A DNA stretch of 64,000 nt from Fidelibacterota bacterium (GTDB lineage Bacteria > Fidelibacterota > UBA8477 > JABMPR01), in assembly GCA_016844955.1 (NCBI GenBank), contig JAERTH010000156.1:25133-89132 (forward strand), given 5' to 3'. The translations under genes were made by a program, and so were the position numbers. The notes beneath the pieces were generated by a model. The model ran no database searches. It saw only the letters and a program-made list of their open reading frames with translations, and had not been told where the DNA came from. This document shows positions 1 through 7,783 of the stretch, one piece after another (positions within the stretch are counted from its first letter, which is position 1; each line of letters opens with the position of its first letter).

Positions 1-1
1 T

Positions 2-1651
2 AAACCTTTTATGAGTGAAGACGTACGGGAGGATTCTCCAGACAAGCTGGTACCCTACTATTTTTACGATTTTCAAGGGAAAATGAATCTTGATGTCGGC
101 AGTGATCATCGCCTCACCTGGAGTTCTTTTTATGGTGATGATGTACTGGACTGGAACTTTGAATCCGATTATTCATCAGATGATTGGGGTTACGATGACT
201 GGGAGAATGATAACGAATATTACTACGAAGGTACAGATAAATCCGTATTTGACTGGCGATGGGGCAATTTCACCAACAGTTTGACCTGGCGCTGGATCGT
301 CAATCCGAAACTTATTGCCCGAACCTTTGTGGCAAACAGCCGTTTCAGGTTTGCTGTAAATTTTGATTACAGCGATGAGAGTTACTCTAGAAGTATTTAT
401 GATACGACCAGCTCAAGTACATCATTTGAATTTGACCTGTTTGATCGCATCAATGACAATAGTATTGAATCCAGTCTCACCTGGCTGGCCAATGACAGGC
501 ATAATATCCTGACAGGATTTCAGCGTAAGGATGTGGGATTCCATCTGGGAATGATCATCGGTGCTGAAGAGACCTATGATGGTGAGACTGAAACCTTCCT
601 TGACACCATCATGTGGATGAAATCCAAACCTGCTGAAACCGCCATATACATCCAGGATCAATGGGAGGTAAATCCTCTACTCTCTCTACAAAGTGGATTG
701 AGAATTGCCACTTACTCGCTCCATGATACCCTCTATTTTGAACCACGGTTGGGTCTGAAGTATTTCCTATCCGAGAAAATGTCATTCAAGGCTTCAATTG
801 GGCGCTATCATCAATTCCTCACAGTTGCCAATCCCCCAGATGAAAATCTCAGATTCCTGGATATCTGGTTTGGAATTCCGGAGGATAGACCGGCTCCTTT
901 GTCGGATCACTATATCATGGGGTTGGAATATCTGAGCGATTCTGATATTCTCATACGTACTGAAGCCTATCACAAAACCTTTGACAACATGTTAACACTA
1001 AAGCCAACTGATATGATTGCTGTGGATGATAACGGTCAAGTACGTATTGATCCTTTTAACGAATTCTGGGAAACGGATGCCTACGCCCAGGGCGTAGAGG
1101 TCCTGGTGAAAAAACTCTCCGGGCGAGTGCGTGGTTGGGCCGGGTATACTTTTGCTCAAACCGAGAGGAAGTATGAAGGCCAGGATTGGTACTATCCAAA
1201 ATATGACCGCACCCATACGCTTAATGTGGTTGCAGATTGGGCTTTAAGTGATGCGCTTCATTTCAGCTCCGCTTTGACTTATTCAAGCGGTAATCCCTAT
1301 ACCGCAGTAATCGGCAGAACTGAGAGCTGGACAGAGGATTCTTGGGATATAAATGACTATTGGTATGACAGAGAGAATGTGCTATATGGTGAAAAACATG
1401 CCCATCGTTATCCAGGTTATTTCAGGCTGGATGTCAGTCTAAAGAAACGCAAACCGTTCTATAACGGTCATCGGGAATGGTATTTCCAGATTCTGAATGT
1501 GACGAATCATCTCAATGTATTCACCTATGTATATCGACAACATGAAGATTGGGACTATCGCACACAGACCAGTACCAACAAAGGCGTTCAGCGATTTGGG
1601 GTTCCCATGTTTCCATTTTTTCCAACTTTTGGGGTGAAATTTGAATTCTAA
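2..1651 (+). CDS. TonB-dependent receptor, C-terminal part (5' truncated by window edge)
   Basis: The reading frame is open to the left edge, so only the C-terminal ~550 residues of an outer-membrane receptor are visible. The first ATG (position 11) is internal, not a start. The sequence is rich in alternating aromatic and polar strands typical of a 22-strand barrel and ends in aromatic residues with a final Phe (FGVKFEF), as outer-membrane barrels do for BAM recognition. Motifs such as YFEPRLGLKYFL, EAYHKTFDNML and a last strand after FQILNVTNHLNVF match TonB-dependent receptors of the CarboxypepD_reg/plug type. The plug and TonB box would lie outside the window. The next gene encodes a DUF4249-like lipoprotein, a common partner of such receptors. 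The substrate cannot be told from this fragment. Confidence 0.85.
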   Translation, partial: KPFMSEDVREDSPDKLVPYYFYDFQGKMNLDVGSDHRLTWSSFYGDDVLDWNFESDYSSDDWGYDDWENDNEYYYEGTDKSVFDWRWGNFTNSLTWRWIVNPKLIARTFVANSRFRFAVNFDYSDESYSRSIYDTTSSSTSFEFDLFDRINDNSIESSLTWLANDRHNILTGFQRKDVGFHLGMIIGAEETYDGETETFLDTIMWMKSKPAETAIYIQDQWEVNPLLSLQSGLRIATYSLHDTLYFEPRLGLKYFLSEKMSFKASIGRYHQFLTVANPPDENLRFLDIWFGIPEDRPAPLSDHYIMGLEYLSDSDILIRTEAYHKTFDNMLTLKPTDMIAVDDNGQVRIDPFNEFWETDAYAQGVEVLVKKLSGRVRGWAGYTFAQTERKYEGQDWYYPKYDRTHTLNVVADWALSDALHFSSALTYSSGNPYTAVIGRTESWTEDSWDINDYWYDRENVLYGEKHAHRYPGYFRLDVSLKKRKPFYNGHREWYFQILNVTNHLNVFTYVYRQHEDWDYRTQTSTNKGVQRFGVPMFPFFPTFGVKFEF

Positions 1652-1675
1652 ATTGTTGCAATCATCAGAAAATTT

Positions 1676-1735
1676 GGACATTGAGCTTGTCGCAATGTCC
1701 AGCAAGTATGAGAGAAGGCTTCGACAAGCTCAGCC
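1676..1735. repeat. REP-like nested inverted repeats
   Basis: Two perfect inverted repeats are nested here. GGACATTG (1676-1683) pairs with CAATGTCC (1693-1700), and TGAGCTTGTCG (1682-1692) pairs with CGACAAGCTCA (1722-1732). The core GCTGAGCTTGTCGAAGC, read on the minus strand, recurs with few mismatches at 29516-29536 and 34645-34664. The block lies between the receptor stop and the lipoprotein ATG at 1764, so it could form a hairpin in a shared transcript. Confidence 0.6.
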
Positions 1736-1763
1736 ATCGGCCAATAGTAGCGCATACCAGTTC

Positions 1764-2768
1764 ATGAGATTTGCCACATCTCTCATATTATTACTCATTT
1801 TCACATCCTGTGGGGATTGGGGCTGGGAATCCATTGACACTGACAATGAGGAACAGTTGAACATCTTTGGGCTGATCAGTCTGGATGATTCACTGGAGAG
1901 CTTCATCGTTGTGCATAAAACGCTGGATACCGCTGGTCCTAATGACACAATCGTAGGATACGATACCACTTATTTTGATACGTGGGAATGGTATAATGAT
2001 GAGACTGGAGTTACTGAGCGTGACACGTTCTGGTATGATCCACCCTATATCAGGCGTTTGACTGAATCTCTATACGTTGTGAAGGATGCCACAGTCACCG
2101 TTTCCGATGGCAATCAGAGTTACTCATTTGTACGCAACCCCCAATATTTGGACTATGGAGATGGTCAATATCACTGGTATGATGATATTTTTAGCGATCC
2201 TGCAGTTTACATGAATACAAATGGTAGTTTTCAAGCTCAACCAGATATGGAATATACGCTGTCCATTACCACACCTTCGGGGCATCACCTGATCGGTTCA
2301 ATGACTACGCCTCCTATCCCCAGACTTAAAGAAAGTGTGTTGGCTGATACCGTATCGATCAATGCTTTATTCGAAGTGGGTTGGGAATACGATGGTGACT
2401 ATCATACAACTATTGCTATGGGGCCAGCAGCCTGGGATCCAACCAGCTCTGTCTGGTATGATTACATCTGTGGTTCAGATCAGCGTGATATCATTGAGCC
2501 AGGGGATACAACCTGGGTTTCAGAATTTCAATCCTGGTGTGTTGAATCGAATCAAGATCCAGACCTAGTTGCGAAGATAGATCTGCGTCTCCGCTATGTT
2601 GATGAAAACTACTACAAGTACTTTCTTGCTCAAGATCAGGATGTGGAGGACATTTCAAATTTTCTTATTGGTGAGGGAAGTATCGGAACGTCTTATGGCG
2701 TTGAAGGAGGGTTTGGTGTTTTTGGTGCCATGAGTTCCTACTGGACCAAACGCTATGCTACCCCCTGA
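1764..2768 (+). CDS. DUF4249-like outer-membrane lipoprotein
   Basis: A 334-residue protein. I chose the ATG at 1764 because it gives a clean lipoprotein signal (MRFATSLILLLIFTSC; Cys at residue 16 would be lipidated). The longer frame from 1641 overlaps the receptor and runs through repeat DNA. After the Cys the protein has an acidic linker, then a segment like the Ig-like N-terminal part of DUF4249 proteins (a ligand-type 'VKDATVTVSDGNQSYSF' strand pair, then 'YTLSITTPSGHHLIGSMTTPPIP'). DUF4249 genes in Bacteroidota usually lie directly downstream of TonB-dependent receptors, as here, and are thought to be surface-exposed partner lipoproteins. The family call rests on layout and motif style and is moderately sure. 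The gene converges on the cytochrome gene with only 3 bp between them. Confidence 0.65.
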   Translation: MRFATSLILLLIFTSCGDWGWESIDTDNEEQLNIFGLISLDDSLESFIVVHKTLDTAGPNDTIVGYDTTYFDTWEWYNDETGVTERDTFWYDPPYIRRLTESLYVVKDATVTVSDGNQSYSFVRNPQYLDYGDGQYHWYDDIFSDPAVYMNTNGSFQAQPDMEYTLSITTPSGHHLIGSMTTPPIPRLKESVLADTVSINALFEVGWEYDGDYHTTIAMGPAAWDPTSSVWYDYICGSDQRDIIEPGDTTWVSEFQSWCVESNQDPDLVAKIDLRLRYVDENYYKYFLAQDQDVEDISNFLIGEGSIGTSYGVEGGFGVFGAMSSYWTKRYATP

Positions 2769-2771
2769 TTT

Positions 2772-4709
2772 CTATTTCAGATAGACCAACTTTTTCTGAA
2801 CACGAAAAGTCTTGGCGTATGGATTTGATTCCATATCCACCTCTAGCAGATAGACGCCAGCCGCCACATCATCACCTGCATAATTGCTTGCATCCCAGGT
2901 AAAATCGTGGATTCCAGCCTGTAACTGTTTTGAATTCAGGGTGTTTACATGTCCACCTTGAACATCATAGATGTTGACCCTGACAAAACTGGAATTTGTA
3001 ACCTCTACCAATATACGTGTCACGGGGTTAAAGGGATTGGGATAGGTCGTTACTAATTCTGAAGATTCCGGTTTCGAAGTATTCTCCTCTTCAGTAGCAG
3101 AACTTGTAAGGGTGAGCTGAGCAGTATCTATCTGCTCAGGTGAATTATCTATTTGCTCATAATAGGATTGAAACGCTGTGACCTCAGGTAGATCATAGGC
3201 AAACAAATCTTCCACAAAACGAGGAGCTATGCTCTGATAGTTTAATATTGCTGTGACTGTATAGGTTTCAGCATTATTTAATCCACCCACCACATAATGA
3301 ATGAGATCTCGCCCACTGCCCTCTTCAAGCCCATCCTTATTAAAGTCCGGGTCTACACCTGCCAGTCCCTCAATTGCCGTAGAATCGGCGGCTGCGCCAT
3401 CAGAAAGGTAGCCTTGGGGAGGAATCCGATTATCCTTCAAGTAACCTGCAATTCTGAGCAAGGTGTACGTCTTGTCACCGTTGATATCAGAAGTGATGTT
3501 CTGATAAATCTGCACCTGATCCTCGCTGTTGATTAATTGGTGATGTGATTCATAGATGGAGTCCAATCCAGATATTTCGCCGTGACTATCCCAGGACCCG
3601 GAATGAAATACGGTTTCACCGGCACCATTCTCCACCATCAATTCCAGCCAGGCTCGTCGACTGGGATAGGCCGTGGGAAACTTATGGCCAGATAAGTTTT
3701 GTACATCCACGCTGATATGGAGTGAATCTCCAGTGCTGTTCCAGTCTGTCGCCAGATCAAGTTCAGCTGTCTGGTTTTGAAGTAGCCGTCGGGTTCGAGC
3801 AATACTGGAATCGAAGTGAGCCGAATTGGCTGTCACACCGAGCTCTGATCCATATTCCTTCAATAATTTCAACATGAAAACATTTCCACCGACAAATTCA
3901 TGTGTATGCAGTGGGTTCCGAGCACCCAACCATTGGGGTCGATTGGATAGAATGATATTGTCTTCAAGTGCAGGCATGTGACAGGTCTGACATTCAATCC
4001 CCTGTTCGGGGAAATCACTGTTCAGCCACTCCAGGTAGGGCACTTGTTCAGGTGCCTCGCCCACGACTTCACCATCGTCATCAACATAAGGAGTGAACAG
4101 GGTATGACAGGTAGCACATATCTCAGATTCGGAAGCGTGGGTGCCATATACGGGTGTGTAATTGACCATATTCATCATGGGACCAGATACAGGATTATTA
4201 AATGGGCCGAAAATTTCCCGAGAATCATCGATTATGAAGTGGCCAGAAAAGCTTTCACCCTCAGCGAGATTTTGATCCTGAATCTGGTGACAGACTGCAC
4301 AACTGACCCCATCCATGGCCAAGGGGTCATTCAGCATTTCAGATATAGCATAATCCGGTTGTCCATCATAAGAGGCCTGAGTATTTCCCATGGCTGCGTG
4401 GCAGCTTGTACATTTATCCTCAATCACTGCTTGCAAGTGGGGGTGTGCAAGAATTTCAGCCTGAACTTTCGCTTGCCACAGGGGATCTTTTGAAGAATTT
4501 GCCATCATGGTAGAGCGCCAATAGGTACTGATGGATACATCGTTCCCACTAATGTCTTGCAAGGCTGAAGTGTTTGGTCCCCCCTGCGTATGACAAACTG
4601 CACACCCGCCGGAACCAATAAATATTGTTGTAGATCCTGTGGGTAAGGCTTGGGCCATGGCAATAGAACTCAAGATAAGTATCCAACAAATTCTGCAAAT
4701 ATTTCTCAT
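2772..4709 (-). CDS. Secreted pentaheme c-type cytochrome with C-terminal sorting/FlgD-like domain
   Basis: A 645-residue exported protein with signal peptide (residues 1-20, cleavage after AMAQA). Five CxxCH heme motifs are visible: CAVCH at 36-40, CTSCH at 100-104, CAVCH at 137-141, then CATCH and CQTCH near residues 200 and 240. The spacing resembles cytochrome c554/c-552-type multiheme proteins. The middle part is a beta-rich region without hemes. The C-terminus has YPNPFNPVTRI, then VNIYDVQGG and a final GVYLLEV strand: the FlgD-like/type IX-secretion-type sorting domain common in Marinimicrobia, Calditrichota and Bacteroidota. This suggests surface attachment or secretion of an electron-transfer protein. 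It lies downstream of the Spy-like gene but behind a good terminator, so it is probably transcribed separately or by read-through. Its electron donor or acceptor is unknown. Confidence 0.85.
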   Translation of the reverse strand: MRNICRICWILILSSIAMAQALPTGSTTIFIGSGGCAVCHTQGGPNTSALQDISGNDVSISTYWRSTMMANSSKDPLWQAKVQAEILAHPHLQAVIEDKCTSCHAAMGNTQASYDGQPDYAISEMLNDPLAMDGVSCAVCHQIQDQNLAEGESFSGHFIIDDSREIFGPFNNPVSGPMMNMVNYTPVYGTHASESEICATCHTLFTPYVDDDGEVVGEAPEQVPYLEWLNSDFPEQGIECQTCHMPALEDNIILSNRPQWLGARNPLHTHEFVGGNVFMLKLLKEYGSELGVTANSAHFDSSIARTRRLLQNQTAELDLATDWNSTGDSLHISVDVQNLSGHKFPTAYPSRRAWLELMVENGAGETVFHSGSWDSHGEISGLDSIYESHHQLINSEDQVQIYQNITSDINGDKTYTLLRIAGYLKDNRIPPQGYLSDGAAADSTAIEGLAGVDPDFNKDGLEEGSGRDLIHYVVGGLNNAETYTVTAILNYQSIAPRFVEDLFAYDLPEVTAFQSYYEQIDNSPEQIDTAQLTLTSSATEEENTSKPESSELVTTYPNPFNPVTRILVEVTNSSFVRVNIYDVQGGHVNTLNSKQLQAGIHDFTWDASNYAGDDVAAGVYLLEVDMESNPYAKTFRVQKKLVYLK

Positions 4710-4770
4710 GTGGTATCTAGTAATAGTTTATGTGAAAGAAATTTATTCTCGCTCAATCAATATCCAAATC

Positions 4771-4795
4771 AAAAGCCCCAGAGTAGTCCGGGGCT
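4771..4795 (-). terminator. Rho-independent terminator after the Spy-like gene
   Basis: Read on the minus strand, AGCCCC (from 4795) pairs with GGGGCT (to 4774) around a 10-nt loop and is followed by TTTTGATTT. It stands 47 bp after the stop of the Spy-like gene and before the cytochrome start. Confidence 0.75.
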
Positions 4796-4841
4796 CTTGT
4801 ACAGGGAGGAAGTCCCTTTTCGGGGACAGCATTTTACGGGT

Positions 4842-5309
4842 CTATGGACGACGGTTTCCAGGACGGCTCCCACGCCGACCTCGGTTGTCATCACTGCCTC
4901 TATCCCCGCGAGATCCGCGTCTTTGTTCTCTGGGACCAAATTCACGGGCATCAAATATCACTTGCTGATCTTCTGTCAACAAAGCACGGATATCGGCACG
5001 GTGGCTGGTCATTAGTGCATCGATGGCAGTTTGATTTGCAGCAATGGCTGCTTCCAGTTCAGCAATGCGAGCTTCATCAGTTCCACCATTTCTAACCAGA
5101 TCTCTCAATTCACGTTCCAGGGTGCGTGTGTTTTGACGCATGGTTTGCATACCGGGCTGCATGGCTTCCCGCAACTCAGTGATCTGCTGCATCTGTTCAG
5201 TCGTTAAGTTCAGGTTTTCATCCCATGTCATCATGCGATCACCTCGTCGTCCCTGACCAAATAGCATGGTTGCGGTGAGAACGAGGAGCAGGATAGTTTT
5301 ATAATTCAT
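4842..5309 (-). CDS. Spy/CpxP/ZraP-like periplasmic protein (LTXXQ motifs)
   Basis: A 155-residue protein with a signal peptide (residues 1-19, ending LFGQ). The helical core carries two LTxxQ-type motifs, LTTEQ at 35-39 and LTEDQ at 111-115, the hallmark of the Spy/CpxP family (periplasmic chaperones and metal- or stress-responsive proteins such as Spy, CpxP, ZraP). Between them lies an Arg/Glu-rich helix (residues 58-100). The C-terminal ~35 residues are disordered and very rich in Arg, Gly and Asp. Start: the frame could open at a TTG at 5327, but AAGGAG lies 6-7 nt before the ATG at 5309, which fixes the start. It follows the beta-barrel gene by 14 bp, so the two are co-transcribed. With an NtrC-type two-component system upstream it resembles ZraP under ZraSR; that functional link is inference. 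Confidence 0.75.
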   Translation of the reverse strand: MNYKTILLLVLTATMLFGQGRRGDRMMTWDENLNLTTEQMQQITELREAMQPGMQTMRQNTRTLERELRDLVRNGGTDEARIAELEAAIAANQTAIDALMTSHRADIRALLTEDQQVIFDAREFGPREQRRGSRGDRGSDDNRGRRGSRPGNRRP

Positions 5310-5323
5310 GGTATACTCCTTTT

Positions 5324-6502
5324 TCAATTTCTAAGATTAATACTTAAGCTATAGTTCATGCTCTCATAATCATAAAGTGCATCATTAGAGCTGTTTTGCG
5401 TCCAGCCACCCGATACAACGAATTCTATATCGGACAACCAGGTGTAGGTGGATGGGATCCAGTAGTGTGACCAGGAAACTTGGATTTGATTGCGTTCATC
5501 CTCACGATCATAACCCAGACTGACCAATTCATAGACCTGTTCAGTCTCATCGTACTCAAGGGCATAGTCCATCACTTCAAAATCAAAGAGATAGACTGGA
5601 ATATCGAGATATGATTTCTTCAAATACGAGTGGGAAAGGCTAAAACTGTTATCGGCATTTAAGCGATACCGTATCCGACTTGAAGCGGAGGAACCTTCCC
5701 AGCGAAATCGGTCGGTAAAGGGATTCTCCAGGCCATCCTGAACAATCATGGAATCTGCCGAATCATTGATTAGGAATTGATTGCCCAGCCATAGGGTAAA
5801 TCCGAGTTTTGTACCAAGAGATTGGCTTAATCGCAATTCATTGCTAACCAGTGTATTGGTGGGTAGATCACTTTCCTCAACCGTCAGGTATCGGCCAAAA
5901 CCGGAAATAGTACTCTGTGCGAGAAAATCCTGTACACCATATGAGGACCTGATTTGCAGGGAGGATTTAGTCTGAAATGATTGGTTATAGATCGCATAAA
6001 ATTCATGCTCTGAATTGGAAGCTTCTTCAACCTCATCAAATCGTTTTATATTGAGATCATATCCAAAGGTCACCAGATGACCAGGTTTGAAATAGTGTTT
6101 CCATTTTCCATATGCACCCACACCCGAGCTATTATAGTAGCTATAGGTGTCACGGTAGCGATTGGTGAACCCTTGAATCCCATAGAAAATCTGATTGTCC
6201 TTGATCTTCAAATAGCGGAATTGAAGGCCCAACTCTGCAGTGGTGGACGAATATTCTGCATTGGGGTAGATCTGACTGTGCGAAACATCAAGATGAGCCT
6301 TTGAATTATCAGAAAGTATGGAGCTGAATCCCAGGGCAGTTGCACTATAGGCAGCATTTTCTACCAGTCTGCTTCCCAGCAGGTAATCTGCAGTTCCGGC
6401 TGAGTTGTTCAGGTCAATATATATCTCCTGACTCAATCCGGGAAGGGCACATAGTACCAGCTGTCCAAACAATAAAAGTCCAACTGTGTTTTTGATCTTC
6501 AT
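5324..6502 (-). CDS. Predicted outer-membrane beta-barrel protein
   Basis: A 392-residue protein with signal peptide (residues 1-24, cleavage near GLSQE). The rest alternates short aromatic-rich strands (for example LGLQFRYLKIKDNQIFYGI, HLVTFGYDLNIKRF, NQIQVSWSHYW) and ends in an amphipathic strand (MNYSLSINLRN), as expected for a porin-like or assembly-type barrel of about 16 strands. I recognise no named family. The start overlaps the stop of the small upstream gene by 4 bp (ATGA), so translation is coupled. The Spy-like gene follows after 14 bp. Its place in the operon suggests an envelope role, perhaps metal or solute efflux or repair, but nothing in the sequence shows the substrate. Confidence 0.65.
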   Translation of the reverse strand: MKIKNTVGLLLFGQLVLCALPGLSQEIYIDLNNSAGTADYLLGSRLVENAAYSATALGFSSILSDNSKAHLDVSHSQIYPNAEYSSTTAELGLQFRYLKIKDNQIFYGIQGFTNRYRDTYSYYNSSGVGAYGKWKHYFKPGHLVTFGYDLNIKRFDEVEEASNSEHEFYAIYNQSFQTKSSLQIRSSYGVQDFLAQSTISGFGRYLTVEESDLPTNTLVSNELRLSQSLGTKLGFTLWLGNQFLINDSADSMIVQDGLENPFTDRFRWEGSSASSRIRYRLNADNSFSLSHSYLKKSYLDIPVYLFDFEVMDYALEYDETEQVYELVSLGYDREDERNQIQVSWSHYWIPSTYTWLSDIEFVVSGGWTQNSSNDALYDYESMNYSLSINLRN

Positions 6503-6699
6503 CTTGATGTCATTTCCCGGACGGCTGGATTAGTGTTTGAAATCGAATCGAGCATTTGGCGCTGACGCGTTTCTTGCTGCCACAAATATACATTCTGCAT
6601 CATCTGAGAAAACATTTCTAATTCCTCGCTGATATCAGAAGTATAGAAACTTGCTTTGATCCGTGCTGCCAGCTTTGCTCTTCTCATTTCCAGATCCAC
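6499..6699 (-). CDS. Small conserved-context protein of unknown function (66 aa)
   Basis: A short, charged, probably helical protein (residues 1-20 basic: MRRAKLAARIK; then ISEELEMFSQMMQNVYLWQQETRQRQ). It has no signal peptide, membrane segment or cysteine. It may start at the GTG at 6699 or the ATG at 6687 (62 aa); the ATG has a weak GGA 9 nt upstream. It overlaps the following barrel gene by 4 bp (ATGA), the main reason to call it real. I do not recognise the family. A coupled regulator, or an adaptor for the Spy/barrel pair, is possible but unproven. Confidence 0.5.
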   Translation of the reverse strand: MDLEMRRAKLAARIKASFYTSDISEELEMFSQMMQNVYLWQQETRQRQMLDSISNTNPAVREMTSR

Positions 6700-6724
6700 G
6701 ATTCTATTCCACGGGGAGGTAATT

Positions 6725-6746
6725 GGGGAGGAAATTACTCCTCCCC
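6725..6746 (-). terminator. Perfect hairpin without T tract (attenuator or processing site)
   Basis: GGGGAGGA (6725-6732) pairs perfectly with TCCTCCCC (6739-6746) around a 6-nt loop, just after the stop of the Ca-binding repeat gene. No T run follows on the minus strand (AATTACC), so it is more likely an RNA-stability hairpin or partial terminator than a strong stop. Confidence 0.4.
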
Positions 6747-6758
6747 AGCATACCCTTC

Positions 6759-7286
6759 TTAGCGTGCAGCCTTTACTTGGAAACTACCTTTGAGTACAGC
6801 AGGACTATCAACACAGTCACCTGTACCTGTTCCAAAACCAGGACGAGGACCGGGGCCACCATTTCCGGGACGAGGGCCATTACCACCGTTGCCAGGACGA
6901 TCGCCAAAACCAGGACGAGGACCTTGACCATTTTCTGGACGAACATAATCTTCATCAGCATAGTTGGGGATACCATCACCATCTTCATCGGGTGCAAGAT
7001 CATTGAATCCATCACCGTCTTCATCGACAAACTCACCCATGCCATGGCCTGGACGGGGTCCTTGACCATTTTCTGGGCGAACATAATCTTCATCGGCATA
7101 GTTGGGGATGCCATCGCCATCTTCATCTGGTGCCAGGTCATTGAATCCATCGCCATCTTCATCGATGAATTCACCAGGGCCATTGCCCCAATGACCACCT
7201 CCGCCTTGTGCTAAAGCGGGACTGGCGATTGCAAACAGACTCATTGCTGTTAGCATGATCATCACTGTTAAGAGTTGCTTTTTCAT
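6759..7286 (-). CDS. Secreted acidic repeat protein with duplicated EF-hand/TSP3-like calcium-binding units
   Basis: A 175-residue protein with a classical signal peptide (residues 1-26, cleavage after SPALA). It holds two nearly identical 46-residue units (38-83 and 84-126 plus spacer). Each has two Asp-rich loops, DEDGDGFND and DEDGDGIPN, followed by YADEDYVRPENGQGPRPG. The DxDxDG loops match calcium-binding loops of EF-hand or thrombospondin type-3 repeats. The tail is low-complexity Gly/Pro/Arg (PGNGGNGPRPG) and ends with one Cys and a short conserved-looking stretch. The start is firm: AGAAGGAGACATAAA precedes the ATG. It is the first gene of a run with the small protein, barrel and Spy-like genes. 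A candidate sigma54 promoter with upstream palindromes lies 55-200 bp ahead. Calcium or other cation binding is likely; the physiological role is unknown. Confidence 0.75.
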   Translation of the reverse strand: MKKQLLTVMIMLTAMSLFAIASPALAQGGGGHWGNGPGEFIDEDGDGFNDLAPDEDGDGIPNYADEDYVRPENGQGPRPGHGMGEFVDEDGDGFNDLAPDEDGDGIPNYADEDYVRPENGQGPRPGFGDRPGNGGNGPRPGNGGPGPRPGFGTGTGDCVDSPAVLKGSFQVKAAR

Positions 7287-7340
7287 TTTATGTCTCCTTC
7301 TGTTAAATGTTCATGTTCTCAAAAATTCTGCTCTCCATAG

Positions 7341-7356
7341 ACCAATCTGTATGCCA
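7341..7356 (-). promoter_or_regulatory. Candidate sigma54 (-24/-12) promoter of the Ca-binding/Spy operon
   Basis: On the minus strand this reads TGGCATACAGATTGGT. The -24 GG and the spacing to the -12 element fit the consensus TGGCAC-N5-TTGC, but the -12 element is TTGG and not TTGC. It lies 55 bp before the ATG at 7286 and downstream of palindromes placed as enhancer sites would be, next to a gene for an NtrC-type activator. Confidence 0.45.
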
Positions 7357-7433
7357 ATATTTTTCCTGCAACTCAGACTTGCCCTTTATAGTTGTTATTA
7401 TTTGTTTTATAGAATTTCCCAGGAATACTGATA

Positions 7434-7482
7434 GAGATAATTATCTCGACAATTCATGTCGAGTTCGACAATATTGTCGAGA
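7434..7482. promoter_or_regulatory. Clustered palindromic operators (candidate enhancer sites for an NtrC-type activator)
   Basis: Three adjoining palindromes: GAGATAATTATCTC (7434-7447, perfect), CTCGAC-N7-GTCGAG (7445-7463) and TCGACAATATTGTCGA (7465-7480, perfect 16 bp). In addition, TCTCGACAAT (7444-7453) pairs with ATTGTCGAGA (7473-7482). Repeated TCGACAAT half-sites suggest cooperative binding by a dimeric or hexameric regulator. The centre is about 100 bp upstream of the sigma54-like promoter. Confidence 0.6.
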
Positions 7483-7559
7483 ATTATCCATCAATTTTGA
7501 CTACATCAACTAGAGGGGAATCGAGGGGTAATGTCCTAATAGTTCAGAAGAATTATATC

Positions 7560-7765
7560 CCTCGACTCCGCTCGGGGTGACGGACTTCGGTGCGATGGCT
7601 CAGGATATTGACCGGAATTGATGGAGTGGATATTTACGGTGAGGGATAGAAACGAAGTCGGGTGAGTCTCCAGGGCAGGTTCGAATCGAAGTATGTTGAA
7701 TCTCCAGGCGCGGATTCAAAACGAAGTAAGACGAGAACACGAAGTTATGCTCCGTCAATCCGCGC
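7560..7765. repeat. Degenerate tandem/inverted repeat block
   Basis: Three ~35-bp imperfect units share CGAAGT (7653, 7687, 7722), followed by TCTCCAGG-like text in the first two, with a fourth CGAAGT at 7740. GCGCGGATT (7708-7716) pairs with AATCCGCGC (7757-7765). The segment CCCTCGACTCCGCTCGGGG at about 7560 resembles dispersed intergenic repeats seen in many bacterial genomes. It follows the response-regulator stop. Confidence 0.45.
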
Positions 7766-7783
7766 TTGGGAATGGATGAAAAC

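Larger units (their letters stand above)
7287..7783. other. 497-bp intergenic control region with palindromes and decayed repeats
   Basis: There is no convincing gene on either strand. The half nearest the Ca-binding repeat gene holds a sigma54-like promoter (7341-7356) and a palindrome cluster (7434-7482). The half nearest the response-regulator stop (7560-7765) is GC-richer, carries degenerate tandem and inverted repeats, and looks like decayed REP-type DNA. Confidence 0.6.

Noticed and set aside
3978..4493. Plus-strand 171-codon frame inside the cytochrome gene
   Set aside because: It lies antisense to a well supported cytochrome with five heme motifs and shows no family traits.
7676..7692. 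GGTTCGAATC resembling a tRNA T-loop
   Set aside because: The flanks cannot form the T stem or the acceptor stem, and no anticodon arm is found; it belongs to the repeat block.
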